Shown one piece after another: positions 13,683 through 23,689 of a stretch of DNA of 64,000 nt. Source of the DNA: Tyto alba. Lineage: Eukaryota; Chordata; Aves; Strigiformes; Tytonidae. The notes under the pieces are model-generated. The model was not told where the DNA came from. It saw only the letters and a list, made by a program, of their open reading frames with translations, and did not search any database. Made by a program: the position numbers and the translations under genes. Every line of letters starts with the position of its first letter. Position 1 is the first letter of the stretch. The stretch covers positions 5,795,243-5,859,242 of the forward strand of contig NW_024881279.1 in NCBI RefSeq assembly GCF_018691265.1, read 5' to 3'.

Positions 13683-16600
13683 ATTTTACCATGCATATGT
13701 TAAAGCTGAAATCATATTTTGAGAGTCATTCTAACACAGAAACCAAGAAAAGAAACAAAACATACATATCCATCCACACACAAAGCAACATATTGCCTAT
13801 GTAAATTGTATGGTGGTCCTTCAGCAAAACAAACAAACAAATAAATATATACATAAAAATAAATAAAAGCTATTTTTATTTTTTCCACTAGTATTTATTT
13901 CCCCATTAATATTTTTCAGAAGTGGCAGAAATAACCTTGGTATCTTTTTCTCTGGCAATTGGAAAGTTCCTCTGTACGTGCATATATACGGCCAACCAAA
14001 TCATTGCATATTGTTCATCACTGACCTTTCTTACCAAGTAGCATTTTCACCCTGTAAAGAGGCTACAAATTAATCTGAAATAGTGCTATGCGATACCTTG
14101 TTTATAATAATTTTCTGTTTTTTCTCCTGAAAAGAATAACTTTGCTGTGAAACAGCAAAATCTCCTGTGAATCCCTGCCGTGTCAAACAGAAACTCAGAA
14201 CCAGTATGAAACCTTCAGATCTTATTCCCAATCACATGCTCATCCACTAACTAAGCGTGATTTTTTTAGTCCCTTCTCTATCCTTATCTTTTCTTAAGAA
14301 AATAGCAGTAATTTTTTCCTGTTACTCCACTTAGTCATAAAAAATGAGTATAATTGCAATCCTGTTTTATTGTGTTTTTCTCAAAACCCCATACTTGCTC
14401 ATTTAAGGTACAATAGAGAAGTATTGTTATTGTAGCTACTTTTTGTTCTTGTTGTTTTGTTGGCTTGTATATCAATTATTACTCTAAGGAAGATATACAG
14501 CACTCAGCTGGAAAAAATTGTAATGGATTTTACCAATCTATTTTCAAGGTTATTTGTCTTTCTGCTTATGCTTCTCAAAGATTTTTATTTTCAATTTCTT
14601 CTTTTTCTCAATACCCATACAATATGACAATATTTTTTTTTTAATTCAGTGAATAACTGCCTTAGTGATATATATAGCCAAGCAAAAACCTCGTTTGCAG
14701 TATATAATTTCTGTTTCCAGTGACTAGTCCTGTCAATCAACTGGTCTCAGGTTCCCACAAAAGTATGTCAGAAGCTGCATTTTCTTGCTATTGCCTATAA
14801 TCAGTGTGAAAGGAGAAAGCACATTATTTCATTTGCAGTTATGTTGTATAAAAGAAAAAGAAATCTGTTAAACCTCACCAAGATTCAACAGCTGCAGGTA
14901 AGACAAAGCCTCAAATAATTTCTCAGCATCAAGTCTTCCTGCATCAGATTTTTTTTGACCCTACCAGTTTGAAACTACCAAGGTGGATGATCAAAGAGGC
15001 CATGTGCAGCAACAGTCCCTTACAAGCAGGTGGAATATGATGAGAGAAAAGGATATTTTCACTCCTCCTTTGCTGCTGTTTGGCTTTTTGTGCAGTGCAG
15101 GATGTTCTTCCAGAAGAAATTGTTCACATTCAACACCATTTTCCTCTGAGACTTTTTCTGCCCTACATAAGGACATTCTCTCCTGAAATTTAGAACGTTA
15201 TTAGTATTATTTTTGTAAGTTGTTCTGTTATAGGCCTTTAGGGGTCAAGTTCTCTTTGTTAGATCTAACAAACCATACAGATAGTTGTCTACTCTAGGAC
15301 AGACTAAAGAAAGCCCATATCACCCCACAGTATTTACTGGGGGACCACAGTGAGACCTGATGAAGGATACAAAGACCCATAACACTGGAACTCTTGTAGT
15401 CAGTCCCCAGTACGTGTCTGTGCTATTTCCACCCATGAGCTGCAATGCCAGGGCCCTCCCGTGGCCACGGATTCCGATGTGGATCATCCCTGGGCAGTCC
15501 TGCACGCCGGCTCTCCATAACCACCACAGACACTGCCCACAGGCAGAGCAGACTCAGCCTCTATTTATTTTTCCTTTCTGTCTTTTGGGGATTTTTTCTG
15601 GTTTGCAGCTTAAATACTTGGGGTTCCCAAAAGGCAGCCTTGCTGGATCTTCAACTCCACGGTGTGAAATGGGAACTCATAGAAACTACATTTCTGAAGA
15701 AGTTCAGCCCAACATCAAAGGGAAGAGGAGTGAGTGCAGCTCCTGCCTCGAGTGCTTGCACACTGGGTATGAAGGGAGCCTGCTCCTGATGTTTCTGTCC
15801 ACTTTGGACTGCTTCTTTCCTCCTATGGACTTTTTTTGCCATTCATTTCAACATGAGTGTAAAGTGGAACTTGATGAAATTTGGTTGTTTAAATAGCAAA
15901 AAGCTGGATACACTATTGATTTGGCGTCATTTATTTTAGTCACATACTGTGCGCACAAATTCCTGTCTGTGAGAGAGGAGTATATGGATTAACAGGATGG
16001 CATGCCCTTTTGAAGAACACAGCCTTCTCAGAATGTGGGGTATTTACTGTTTGTATTTCATGTATATATCAAAATCATAAAGTAACTGTTCTAGTCTTTT
16101 TACCATTTCTTATACTTACTCCTATTTCAAAATTATATCTTTGTTCCATAAAATGTAAAAGCTTCTGAAAACTTCTTGGAAGGAGACCATATTAGAAATA
16201 AAAACATCACAAAACATGATGAGCTGTATTTCTTTTTAACAGCTCATCATCAGTTTTCTCAAGAGAATACTCGTTTCTCTGGAAAGAAAACTACTTCAGC
16301 TGAAGTAATTCCTCAGATTTTTAATTATTACATTCCTCTTCAGGACTCATCTTGTAATAGCTAATTCCTTCACCTGCCCATCTTAATTCTTAAAGACAAT
16401 CCTCTCAGCAGTTCCAGCAAAGATGTCTTTTGCATGACAACATTTAAAGGTGTATCATAAAAGAAAAAATAAAACTGACCATCTTAGAGACAAATTTTAA
16501 AGTGAATATAGAATAAGTCCCAGCTACTTGTCAGGTCTAATTTTATTTAATTTAATGCAAACAGAAAGGAAGTGGGGCAATATTTCCCTGCAACATGGCC

Positions 16601-18358
16601 TTGCATAGCCTGAGAAGCAGTAAAATGTACCAGGTACCCCACCAGTCTTTTGCCTTTGAGGAACAGCTTCCACCACAGACTGATGGGCTTTTCAGGCCAC
16701 TCTATTTTGTATCACTAATTGCTCTCTCTCCTCCAAGTGTTGCAGACGGGCATCCCTCCCCCTCCTCACCAGGCCCCATGAGAACACCCTTCTGTCTCTG
16801 TGCAAATAGCTTGTGACCTTTCCAGGAGCGTAAAAGTGCCTCTATGCTCACTAGAGCTCAGAGTCCTTTCACGGGTGTAAACTTGTCATTTTAAGTTATC
16901 ATCTAGGAAACCAGAGAAATTTAAGTTAGAAGGATATTAATATTTTATCTTGTATATCATTCCAGTTCAGTACTGAAGATCTCATGACCACTCTTCACAG
17001 CATGCCTTCAAGTCTACAGGCAGAACAGTAGAAAGCTCCAACCACTTCTTACACACAAACATACACAGGGTGTTCAAGTAAACACACTCTCTACTTTGAA
17101 AATATGGGAACTGTAGGTAGAAGAAAAAAAATACTTAGAGCAAAATGCATATTTCGCTTTTAAACTGCTATATAGGTTATTTTATTGGAGGACTTAAAAT
17201 TGGAAATAAACTGATTTCTTATTTCTGCACAATATGCTGCCTGGTCTACTGCTGCTCAGTGTTTATTTTTGTGTGAACTTCAAGAGTCTCTGTTCTATTT
17301 AAAAATACATATTTTATTTTCTCTTTCATACAGAAGTTTGGGGGTTTTTCTCAGCAGTAATTCCATTCATCTCATTGCCAGTATCACTGAACCCAAACAA
17401 GGCTGTTTACTATTTTTCTGCAATTTGAGGCACAAGAAGAATAAACCCAGACATCAAAGTGGCTAGAAGCACTGCCACACTGAAAGCAGCCAGTCGAGGC
17501 AGTCTGGTATTGTGCACACTCACACAGGTTGTAAGATAAAATTAGAAACATTCTAGATTTGTATTGCAGAGCCAAAAGTGGGATCAATTTCATCTCCATC
17601 CCCCTCAAAGGGTTCTCTTGTATGTAATAGACAACTTGGTTATTTGGTATTACTGTAATTCCTAATTCCTCAGATGCATTCCTTACACATTTATTTCCCT
17701 CTGTAGAATAAGCACAACAGAAGAAAACTTCTTATATCCCAGATGCTGGAAGAGCACACTGTGAAGCACCTTGGTTTCAACTCCAGCACACATCACCTTC
17801 ATTTACACTGTAGGACTGGGATAACTTTATTGACTTCACCTATTTTTAGCTGAAGCACGGAACCATATACCAGAAAATCTGGATCATCAGCCTGATTTAA
17901 TGGTATAGAAGGACTTTTGAGCATTGTAAGACAGGGTGATTCATCACGGGGATTGATGCCCAGGGCTCTGCTTTGTGAAAGGCTTGGTTGGGTAAGCACC
18001 AGATAAAAATGGGAAGGAAAAAATAGTAGAAACATCCAGCAAGCATCCTTTTCTTTTTAAAGCCACCATTAAACACAAATATTTATGTAAAAATGATGTT
18101 CTAACAGCTTCTGAAAAATGAGAAAAAGAACAATATTGGGTAACAGCTGACTGTTTCAAATTCAGCTCAGCTGATTAACCAGTGTTGATGAAACTGAGGA
18201 AAATTGTAAAGATTGGTCTCAAAGTCACACAAAAAAATTAAAAAATAAGTTCTATGGAGGACAATGCTCTATTTCTGGAAAAGTAGGTTTGCTTTTGAGA
18301 GGGTAGAAAAAGAAATAACTACTTAAAACACATCTTTCCTGCAAGAGGCAATACCAAA
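13683..18358. other. Noncoding stretch with one chance-length open frame
   Basis: AT-rich noncoding DNA with a somewhat GC-richer part at 15300-15800. There a plus-strand frame stays open for 178 codons (15360-15896), overlapped by a 114-codon frame in another phase (15445-15789). Neither translation shows a domain, repeat or family resemblance I recognise. A single frame of this length is roughly expected by chance in 64 kb. No gene is called. Confidence 0.5.
16211..16257. repeat. Hairpin: 12-bp perfect stem plus 5-bp outer stem
   Basis: ATGATGAGCTGT (16216-16227) and ACAGCTCATCAT (16239-16250) are exact reverse complements around an 11-nt loop. A further 5-bp pair (AAAAC at 16211-16215, GTTTT at 16253-16257) continues the stem past a 2-nt bulge. 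The total stem of 17 bp is short for a microRNA precursor, which usually has about 30 bp. Function unknown. Confidence 0.75.
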
Positions 18359-18673
18359 TCATGGGCCTGGGCTGCTGAGAAATTTGCTGTAGATGAGAGG
18401 GATGAGCAAAATGTCCAGAGTCCTTGTCTGCCCAGTTCTGTCTGTAACCAAACACTGGAATTTGGTCTTGGTCAGGGGATCCTTTGGTGGCTCAGGTTTA
18501 CTAGCAACTGCTGCTAACAATGGATCAGGGTGAGAACAGAGGTCAACACAAGGTGCAGTGGGTGACTCTGAGGTGGAGTGGATGGAGGTGGGAAGGGGAG
18601 CAGTGGGCTCGAGATCTGCACAGATCTTGAGGGCTTGCTGCAGTGAGACATCCCCCTCACTTCTTGAAATCAC
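18359..18673 (-). other. Proline-rich open frame of unknown origin (possible decayed retroviral scrap)
   Basis: A minus-strand frame of 104 codons with no ATG start: the frame begins after a stop upstream and the first usable codon is GTG. The middle is rich in Pro, Ser and Thr (for example SESPTAP and SKPEPPKDP). It ends with a stretch around TDRTGQTRTLDILL, which loosely recalls the linker leading into a retroviral capsid. That likeness is weak and rests on composition only. It lies about 400 bp from a solo LTR in the same orientation, but the LTR is bounded by its own target duplication, so the two are not parts of one provirus. Chance is a real alternative. Confidence 0.2.
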
Positions 18674-19070
18674 TGCATTTTTAACTTTTCTTCAGGCTCT
18701 GTGCTCCCAAGGAGATAGAAATATTTTGTAACTCCCAACACCTCGTCATATACCACGCAGAAATATAGTCTGTCTCGTGAGGATCAACAACTCCCTGTGT
18801 AGCTCACAAGTCTTCCTTTGAATTTGTGCAGTCTAGAAGATTTTTATCCAGGAAAAAATGCCTCATGTTATATAATAGAAAAAGATAGCAAAATATGGAA
18901 AGGGGAAAAACACTTGGTTAATTTTAGATTAAAAAAGAATAGAGTCAAGCATTAATTTTCAACTGACGGAGATCTTTCCAGTCCTACAGGTTCTTTTTTA
19001 ATGTCATGGAGAATTGACATTATTTGTTTGTTTGAGTCTTTCAGAATATTTATTCTTAAAAATATTAGAG
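18674..19070. other. Noncoding spacer before the LTR
   Basis: About 400 bp of AT-rich DNA. Read on the minus strand just past the LTR end, it shows no TGG-starting primer binding site, which supports the LTR being solitary. Nothing else is seen. Confidence 0.6.
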
Positions 19071-19148
19071 CTGAAGTGCGGAGCCGCGGATGAATGACAC
19101 GCCGAGACGGGTTCAATGTGGAAGATAGAGCATCAATCAACGTGTGTG

Positions 19149-19154
19149 TTTATT
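19149..19154 (-). terminator. LTR polyadenylation signal AATAAA
   Basis: Plus-strand TTTATT reads AATAAA on the minus strand, 13 bp past the TATA box. It could polyadenylate minus-strand transcripts entering the LTR. Confidence 0.65.
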
Positions 19155-19167
19155 GGTCCAGGGTACA

Positions 19168-19177
19168 TATATTTATA
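19168..19177 (-). promoter_or_regulatory. LTR TATA box
   Basis: The minus strand reads TATAAATATA. A CCAAT box in the context AGCCAATCAGC lies about 40 bp upstream (19217-19221). Spacing and order are those of a retroviral core promoter directing transcription toward lower coordinates. Confidence 0.7.
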
Positions 19178-19287
19178 CAGACAACGCTAATTATTATGCC
19201 TACTAGTCACTAGCTGATTGGCTTAAGCTCTAAAGGTCGTATTCGCACGGTCCACCTACTTGCAGTTAGCTTACAGCACAAGCTTCT

Positions 19288-19454
19288 CATAACACTAAGT
19301 TTCTCATACTACTATTTCTGATTCCTCTTGACTTGTTTTCAATACACAACAGTACCATAACACAATGTTTCTCAGACCACCGTTACCATAACACTAGGTT
19401 TCTCAGACCACTATTCCTAATTCCTCTTAACCTGTTTTCAACACACCACGGTAC
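19288..19454. repeat. Three-copy tandem repeat inside the LTR U3
   Basis: Units start with CATAACAC at 19288, 19356 and 19387. The first and third are 68 bp each and differ at about 10 positions by eye, mostly transitions; the middle one is a 31-bp partial unit. Tandem duplications in U3 often serve as enhancers in retroviruses, which is inferred here. Confidence 0.85.
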
Positions 19455-19631
19455 ACAAGGCCAAAGCGTCCTTGACATTCCTCATGTATCAGCAGCTGCG
19501 AGCAGCTGCAGGCAAACCCTAGTGAGGCCCAGCATCAGCGAGGCAGCATCAGCCCCTAGAACAGGCTCTGATCGTACAATTGCTCAGTGGGCTCAGGACT
19601 CTTGTCTCTGAGCCATTCTCCAACACTGAAG

Positions 19632-19917
19632 TTTTTAACATGAGCATTTTGAAATACCTAAACACAGTCACATACACGAAGACTAGATTATTGCAGAATT
19701 TTCATGCAATACAATTAAGAAATAAATCTTACTTAGTAAAAGTTATTTTATTGAAGAATGCATTTTAGCTTTGCTTCTGCTGCTTGAAATTGAGCCAAAT
19801 ATCTCAGTGCCTAATAAAATAGAAGCTCTAAAACAGAATAATGTTGAAGGCTCTGAAAAAAAAAAAAAATATTGTTACACATTTTTAGTATCCCATGGTT
19901 TCACAAGTAAAGCTTTT
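19632..19917. other. Noncoding spacer between LTR and GC-rich block
   Basis: About 285 bp of AT-rich DNA with a 13-bp A run near 19857-19869. An open frame running through it into the next block gets its recognisable part only from that block. Confidence 0.6.
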
Positions 19918-20219
19918 ACATTAAGTGAGTGTCGTGGCGGCGGGTGCGCGGGTCTTGCTGGGGCCCCAGCCCCCCGCAGCAGCTGGGCTGTGCTGGGAGC
20001 GCTGGGCCATGCTGTGAGTGCCCTGTGGGGGTGGCTGCAGCAGTGGAAACAGAGTGGCTGGCAGCGTAGAGGCAAACCCATCTGGGCTGCTGACTTATGG
20101 CAAGATATCCCTGCTCGGGTAGAGAACTTGTCTGCGAGAAGCTTCTCACAGGGAGCTGCCCCTATAGCCCCCTCCCCTGCCACCAAAAAACTCCACCGCT
20201 CACTGAACCCAGGACATTA
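19918..20219 (+). mobile_element. GC-rich retroviral fragment with RNase H coding remnant
   Basis: A sharply bounded block (19924-20213, about 290 bp) is far more GC-rich than the AT-rich DNA around it. The 6-bp direct repeat ACATTA stands on both sides (19918-19923 and 20214-20219), which may be a target duplication. Codons 20014-20130 on the plus strand translate to a 39-residue piece that I recognise as the RNase H part of avian class II retroviral pol; key strings are WLQQWK, RGKPIW and DLWQDI. The resemblance stops abruptly at 20130, and the sequence before 20014 is not recognised, so this is a truncated, possibly mosaic fragment that cannot make a working enzyme. It lies in the opposite orientation to the nearby LTR and is a separate event. 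The family call rests on recall, not on a search. Confidence 0.5.
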
Positions 20220-22499
20220 GTGTCTCCACATGCTTATAGATTTGAAGATGTCCCAGAAAAGGGTTTCTAGGGATAGGAATCCGCTGGCAGACTTTATCAA
20301 AATATAATAGGTGGGAGTAGAAAAGACCATTTATTTATCCATTTATCTATCTATCCCATTGTGAAAAGATTAAATGGCTCCTGTAGATGAATATTAAATC
20401 AAGATGCTAGGCAAATAAAACATTACATTACTTTCTGATTCTATAACTTTATAAACAGCACAGAAAGGAGGAAGGTAGACATATTTGATTTACAGGCAGA
20501 CCACTATGCTTTCAAACCTTCAAAGTTGCATTTTCTAGGCAGGGCCACTCGCATTTCAGTGGGAACCGTTACAATGGGTGTGTAAAAAAATATGAAGTTT
20601 TAATTCTCTGGGAACTTCAGGCCTGCATCTGGCTGCTGAATTCCATACCATTTCAATAGGAATTGGTCTTTTTCAAAATGCTTTCTCTTTAGTTCAGCTT
20701 TCAGAGAAAAGATGACTGGTATAATTACACCCGCTGTCAGTCTCAGCTCTGCTCTTTACCTTTTCTACCACTGGACAAGTAAAGTTGGACAGAAGACGGC
20801 AGGATTAGGCCATAGATCAGGTCTGGACAGTCAATTCTATTACTGTTTTCATAGAATTTGTTTTCAAAGAGTTAAGTGACCATTCTGTTATAGCGGAGGC
20901 TCTGAAGAGATTACTGTATCTTTATATGTTTTTCTATAGCTAAAACATAACTGATTACATATAAAACCCACTAGTATTTAATACTTAATTTAAATTTTCT
21001 TAACTGTAAGAACTACCATGCTAGTTTCCTCTTCTATTCAAGACCTGTCTTTACTAATAAAAAACTGTAAAAAAAGGATGTGTTTGTCTGAAGAGCATTT
21101 TGGACGTTTTGCTTCAATTGTAGTGAATTTTATTCCATATTTGTATTACTAAGACCTATAATACTGGCATGTTACCAGCCACTGTACCTTATGTAGAAAT
21201 TGAAATTATAAAATAATCAAGCACATAGAGACTAATCATCAATAAAAAAAAAAAAAAAGAAGAAAGGAAAATGAATACAAGACAAAACCGATGTGCTCTG
21301 GGGCAACACAAGATAAACATTTGTTCACGGGAAGATGACAAGCTTTACTTTCCCTGGCAGCTAGGAAAGACACCAATATACACGAGAGGAAAGAGCCCAA
21401 TTAAGGCAATTAAAGAAGCAGCACTCAGAAGTTGACCAAGTTGAAAGCTTTTCAAAATGCAAATAGTCATGTTTGTGATAGATGACATGCCTGTATGCTG
21501 GGGTATTTAATTTTCTTTCTTGCTGTAGCTCATTTGACCAGTCAGGGAATAAGTATTAAGCTTATACGTTAGTGTAATACACTTTATACTCCATTATAAG
21601 CTAAAGAAATATATTGTCATGGTAAATTTGGATCAAGAGAATAAATTAGTATCACATTTCTCTACCTTCTTCCTTTCTCTGTAATAATTTGACAGTTTTG
21701 TTACTAAAATCATAAATCTGGCTGAGTTCATCATAAAGGTAATGTGAGAAAAGCAAAGCTAACTTCACTCTCAGCTTTGAAGAGTTTCTAATTTAGGAGC
21801 AAGGATTAGTACTCTGCCCAGAAACAGGACTGGTTTTATTACTCATAGTTGCCTCTGGGTAAATACTGCATTTTCCCTCCTCTTAAGATCTGCACAGGAC
21901 AATAGCCTGGGTGCTAGCGCAATGGACAAAATCCTGGAAAATGTTGCAAACAAGCCTGATTTAGGCCGTATTCCAATTTTTCCTTTTGCTTCTGCACACT
22001 GAAGAAAAACATAGCTTGGATGGAAATTGTTTACATCTTATTCTAGCAATTTTAACATGGCATAACCATCTGTTTCCAGCCTGCTGGCTCTAATTGTACA
22101 TCAGGAAAATACCGACCCTACAGGTTTCCCTGTGCCTGCCAGTCAGCTGGAGAGAGGATAGGCTCAGGCTTTGTGTGCTCCATGTGCTATTGAGCTTTAC
22201 TGCCTGAGTAATACTGGAAGTACACAATGTGAAAAAGCCCAGAACTGAATATCCTGGTTTATTTCAATAGGTAGAGAAAGGGAAGGCAATATTATAGTCT
22301 CTAAACGTGCTGTAAACTCAGTGGGAAAACCTTTCTGATGATTTCCCATGAGGTATAGAAAGCTTAATTTAATTATTCATTTATAGGCTTTTATTACAGC
22401 TTACCATCCTTCTCCTAGTGCCTCCATCAAAATTCCCCCTGCCCCAGAAAAAAAACAACCATCAAACCTATAACAAAATCATTCACGTCACACTCTCTT

Positions 22500-22900
22500 T
22501 TTAGAGGTGTTATTTAATTATAAGAGATGGAGTCACGTGGCCCAAACTAAACAACAGAATACTTAAGCACATGCTTAATTAAAATATTAAGTATTGAAAG
22601 TTAAATGTATCTTTAAATACTTTGCTGAATTAGGCCATAAAACAGAATGTCACTTTCCAGTCTAATTTTCAGCTATCGTTTTCTTTTCTACAGCCATGTG
22701 AGCAGTCTCCATCCAAGCTGCTACACTGGTTACTTAAAGCACATCAGGAGTTGATTACCTGCCAGCTGCAGCTACTAAACAGGCTGCTGCAGCTTATAAA
22801 ATGCCTTTGACTCGCATGCTGGCTTCCAAATAGCTTTTCATGCCCCAGGGCCCTCTTCCCTCTAATAAATGCAAAATTATCAGGGTCTTGCCATTACATT
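22500..22900. promoter_or_regulatory. Candidate conserved noncoding element
   Basis: A mixed-composition stretch free of simple repeats. It holds an E-box CACGTG (22534-22539), a CAGCTG E-box (22763-22768), homeodomain-type TTAATTA and CTTAATTA strings, and a TATAAA at about 22796. This density resembles developmental enhancers, but such motifs are short and common. It is an inference only; cross-species conservation would decide it. Confidence 0.2.
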
Positions 22901-23523
22901 TTTTTTTTTATCAGCATTAAAGAGCAGTAGGAATTATGTCTAGCATTTCGGTTTTGGAGTAACCATTTGCAATATTGTAGCACGTTGCTATATTGAATGT
23001 TGTGTCACAGAGTTTTCAAAGTTAAATTGTGCAATTTTTGTTATAAGCTTATATGCTCTAACATTTTCTGTAAAGTTTCCCTCAAAGTACCAGCACTTGT
23101 TCACATCAGTAGGTTTCTAAATAAGCTCTGAAAGCTGTACCATGGATGATCTTGTGTTCTTTAATCATGTTGCAGATTCGGTACTCAGGAATGGGAGGAC
23201 TAAACTAGCTGATGCTCAATGGTTTAAGGGTTTCTTTTTCCCTTGAAAGAATACATTTCTTTTTCAGAAAAACTACTCTGCCCTATACCTCTGTTTGACA
23301 AGCCTTTTGAAGCCTCAGTGTGAGCAGGCTAAGAAGCACAGCTATATTTTACATACAGCATATATACTGCCAAGGTGTTCTTTCAATAACACTTCTCAAG
23401 ACACCTTTCAACACTTCTTTGAGCACATTATGCTTTTAAGGATTTCCATTAACTTCATCTAGCACGAAACAATCTACAAAACCTCAGCTCATCTACAAGG
23501 AAGAGAAAAAAACAAAAAAACAA

Positions 23524-23534
23524 CCCCCCCCCCC
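23524..23534. repeat. Poly(C) run, 11 bp
   Basis: Eleven consecutive C within an A/C-rich patch (23506-23538), unusual in such AT-rich surroundings. Confidence 0.9.
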
Positions 23535-23689
23535 AACATGTATGTATTTCAGAAGGCAAGATGTTGAAATATGCTTTTTGATATTCTGAATCAGAGGGTT
23601 TAAGGGGGAAAAAATCAACACAAAAAAAAACCATAAAGTGTCCTTTAACTGTGGAGAAGACACCTGTGGTTAATTCTGGCAAGGCAGGT

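Larger units (their letters stand above)
19071..19631 (-). mobile_element. Solo LTR of an avian class II (ERVK/alpharetrovirus-like) endogenous retrovirus
   Basis: The LTR proper is 19077-19625 (549 bp), flanked on both sides by the same 6 bp, CTGAAG (19071-19076 and 19626-19631). It begins TG and ends CA exactly inside these repeats. A 6-bp duplication fits class II retroviruses. Promoter and polyadenylation signals read on the minus strand: a CCAAT box (19217-19221), a TATA box reading TATAAATATA (19168-19177), then AATAAA (19149-19154) about where transcription should start, an arrangement like alpharetroviral LTRs with a short R. U5 would be about 19077-19145 and U3 the rest. No primer binding site or internal region follows, so this is the remnant of LTR-LTR recombination. 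U5 is dense in CpG, which suggests a fairly recent insertion. The open frame inside U3 is not a gene. Confidence 0.88.
20220..23689. other. Noncoding stretch with candidate conserved elements
   Basis: AT-rich, with no coding signal. A 15-A run follows AAT at 21245-21258, an ATTT/ATCT patch occurs near 20330-20355, and an 11-bp C run lies at 23524-23534. The part at 22500-22900 is rich in transcription-factor-like motifs and is listed separately. Confidence 0.5.

Noticed and set aside
15360..15896. 178-codon plus-strand open frame, longest in the window
   Set aside because: About 0.3 frames of this length are expected by chance in 64 kb, more in its GC-richer setting. The translation has no recognisable domain, and another frame is also open across much of it.
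19333..19611. 92-codon open frame
   Set aside because: Lies wholly inside the U3 of the solo LTR and on the strand opposite to its transcription.
18359..19625. Reading the LTR and the proline-rich frame as the 5' part of one minus-strand provirus
   Set aside because: The LTR has identical 6-bp duplications on both sides and no primer binding site follows it, so it is solitary.
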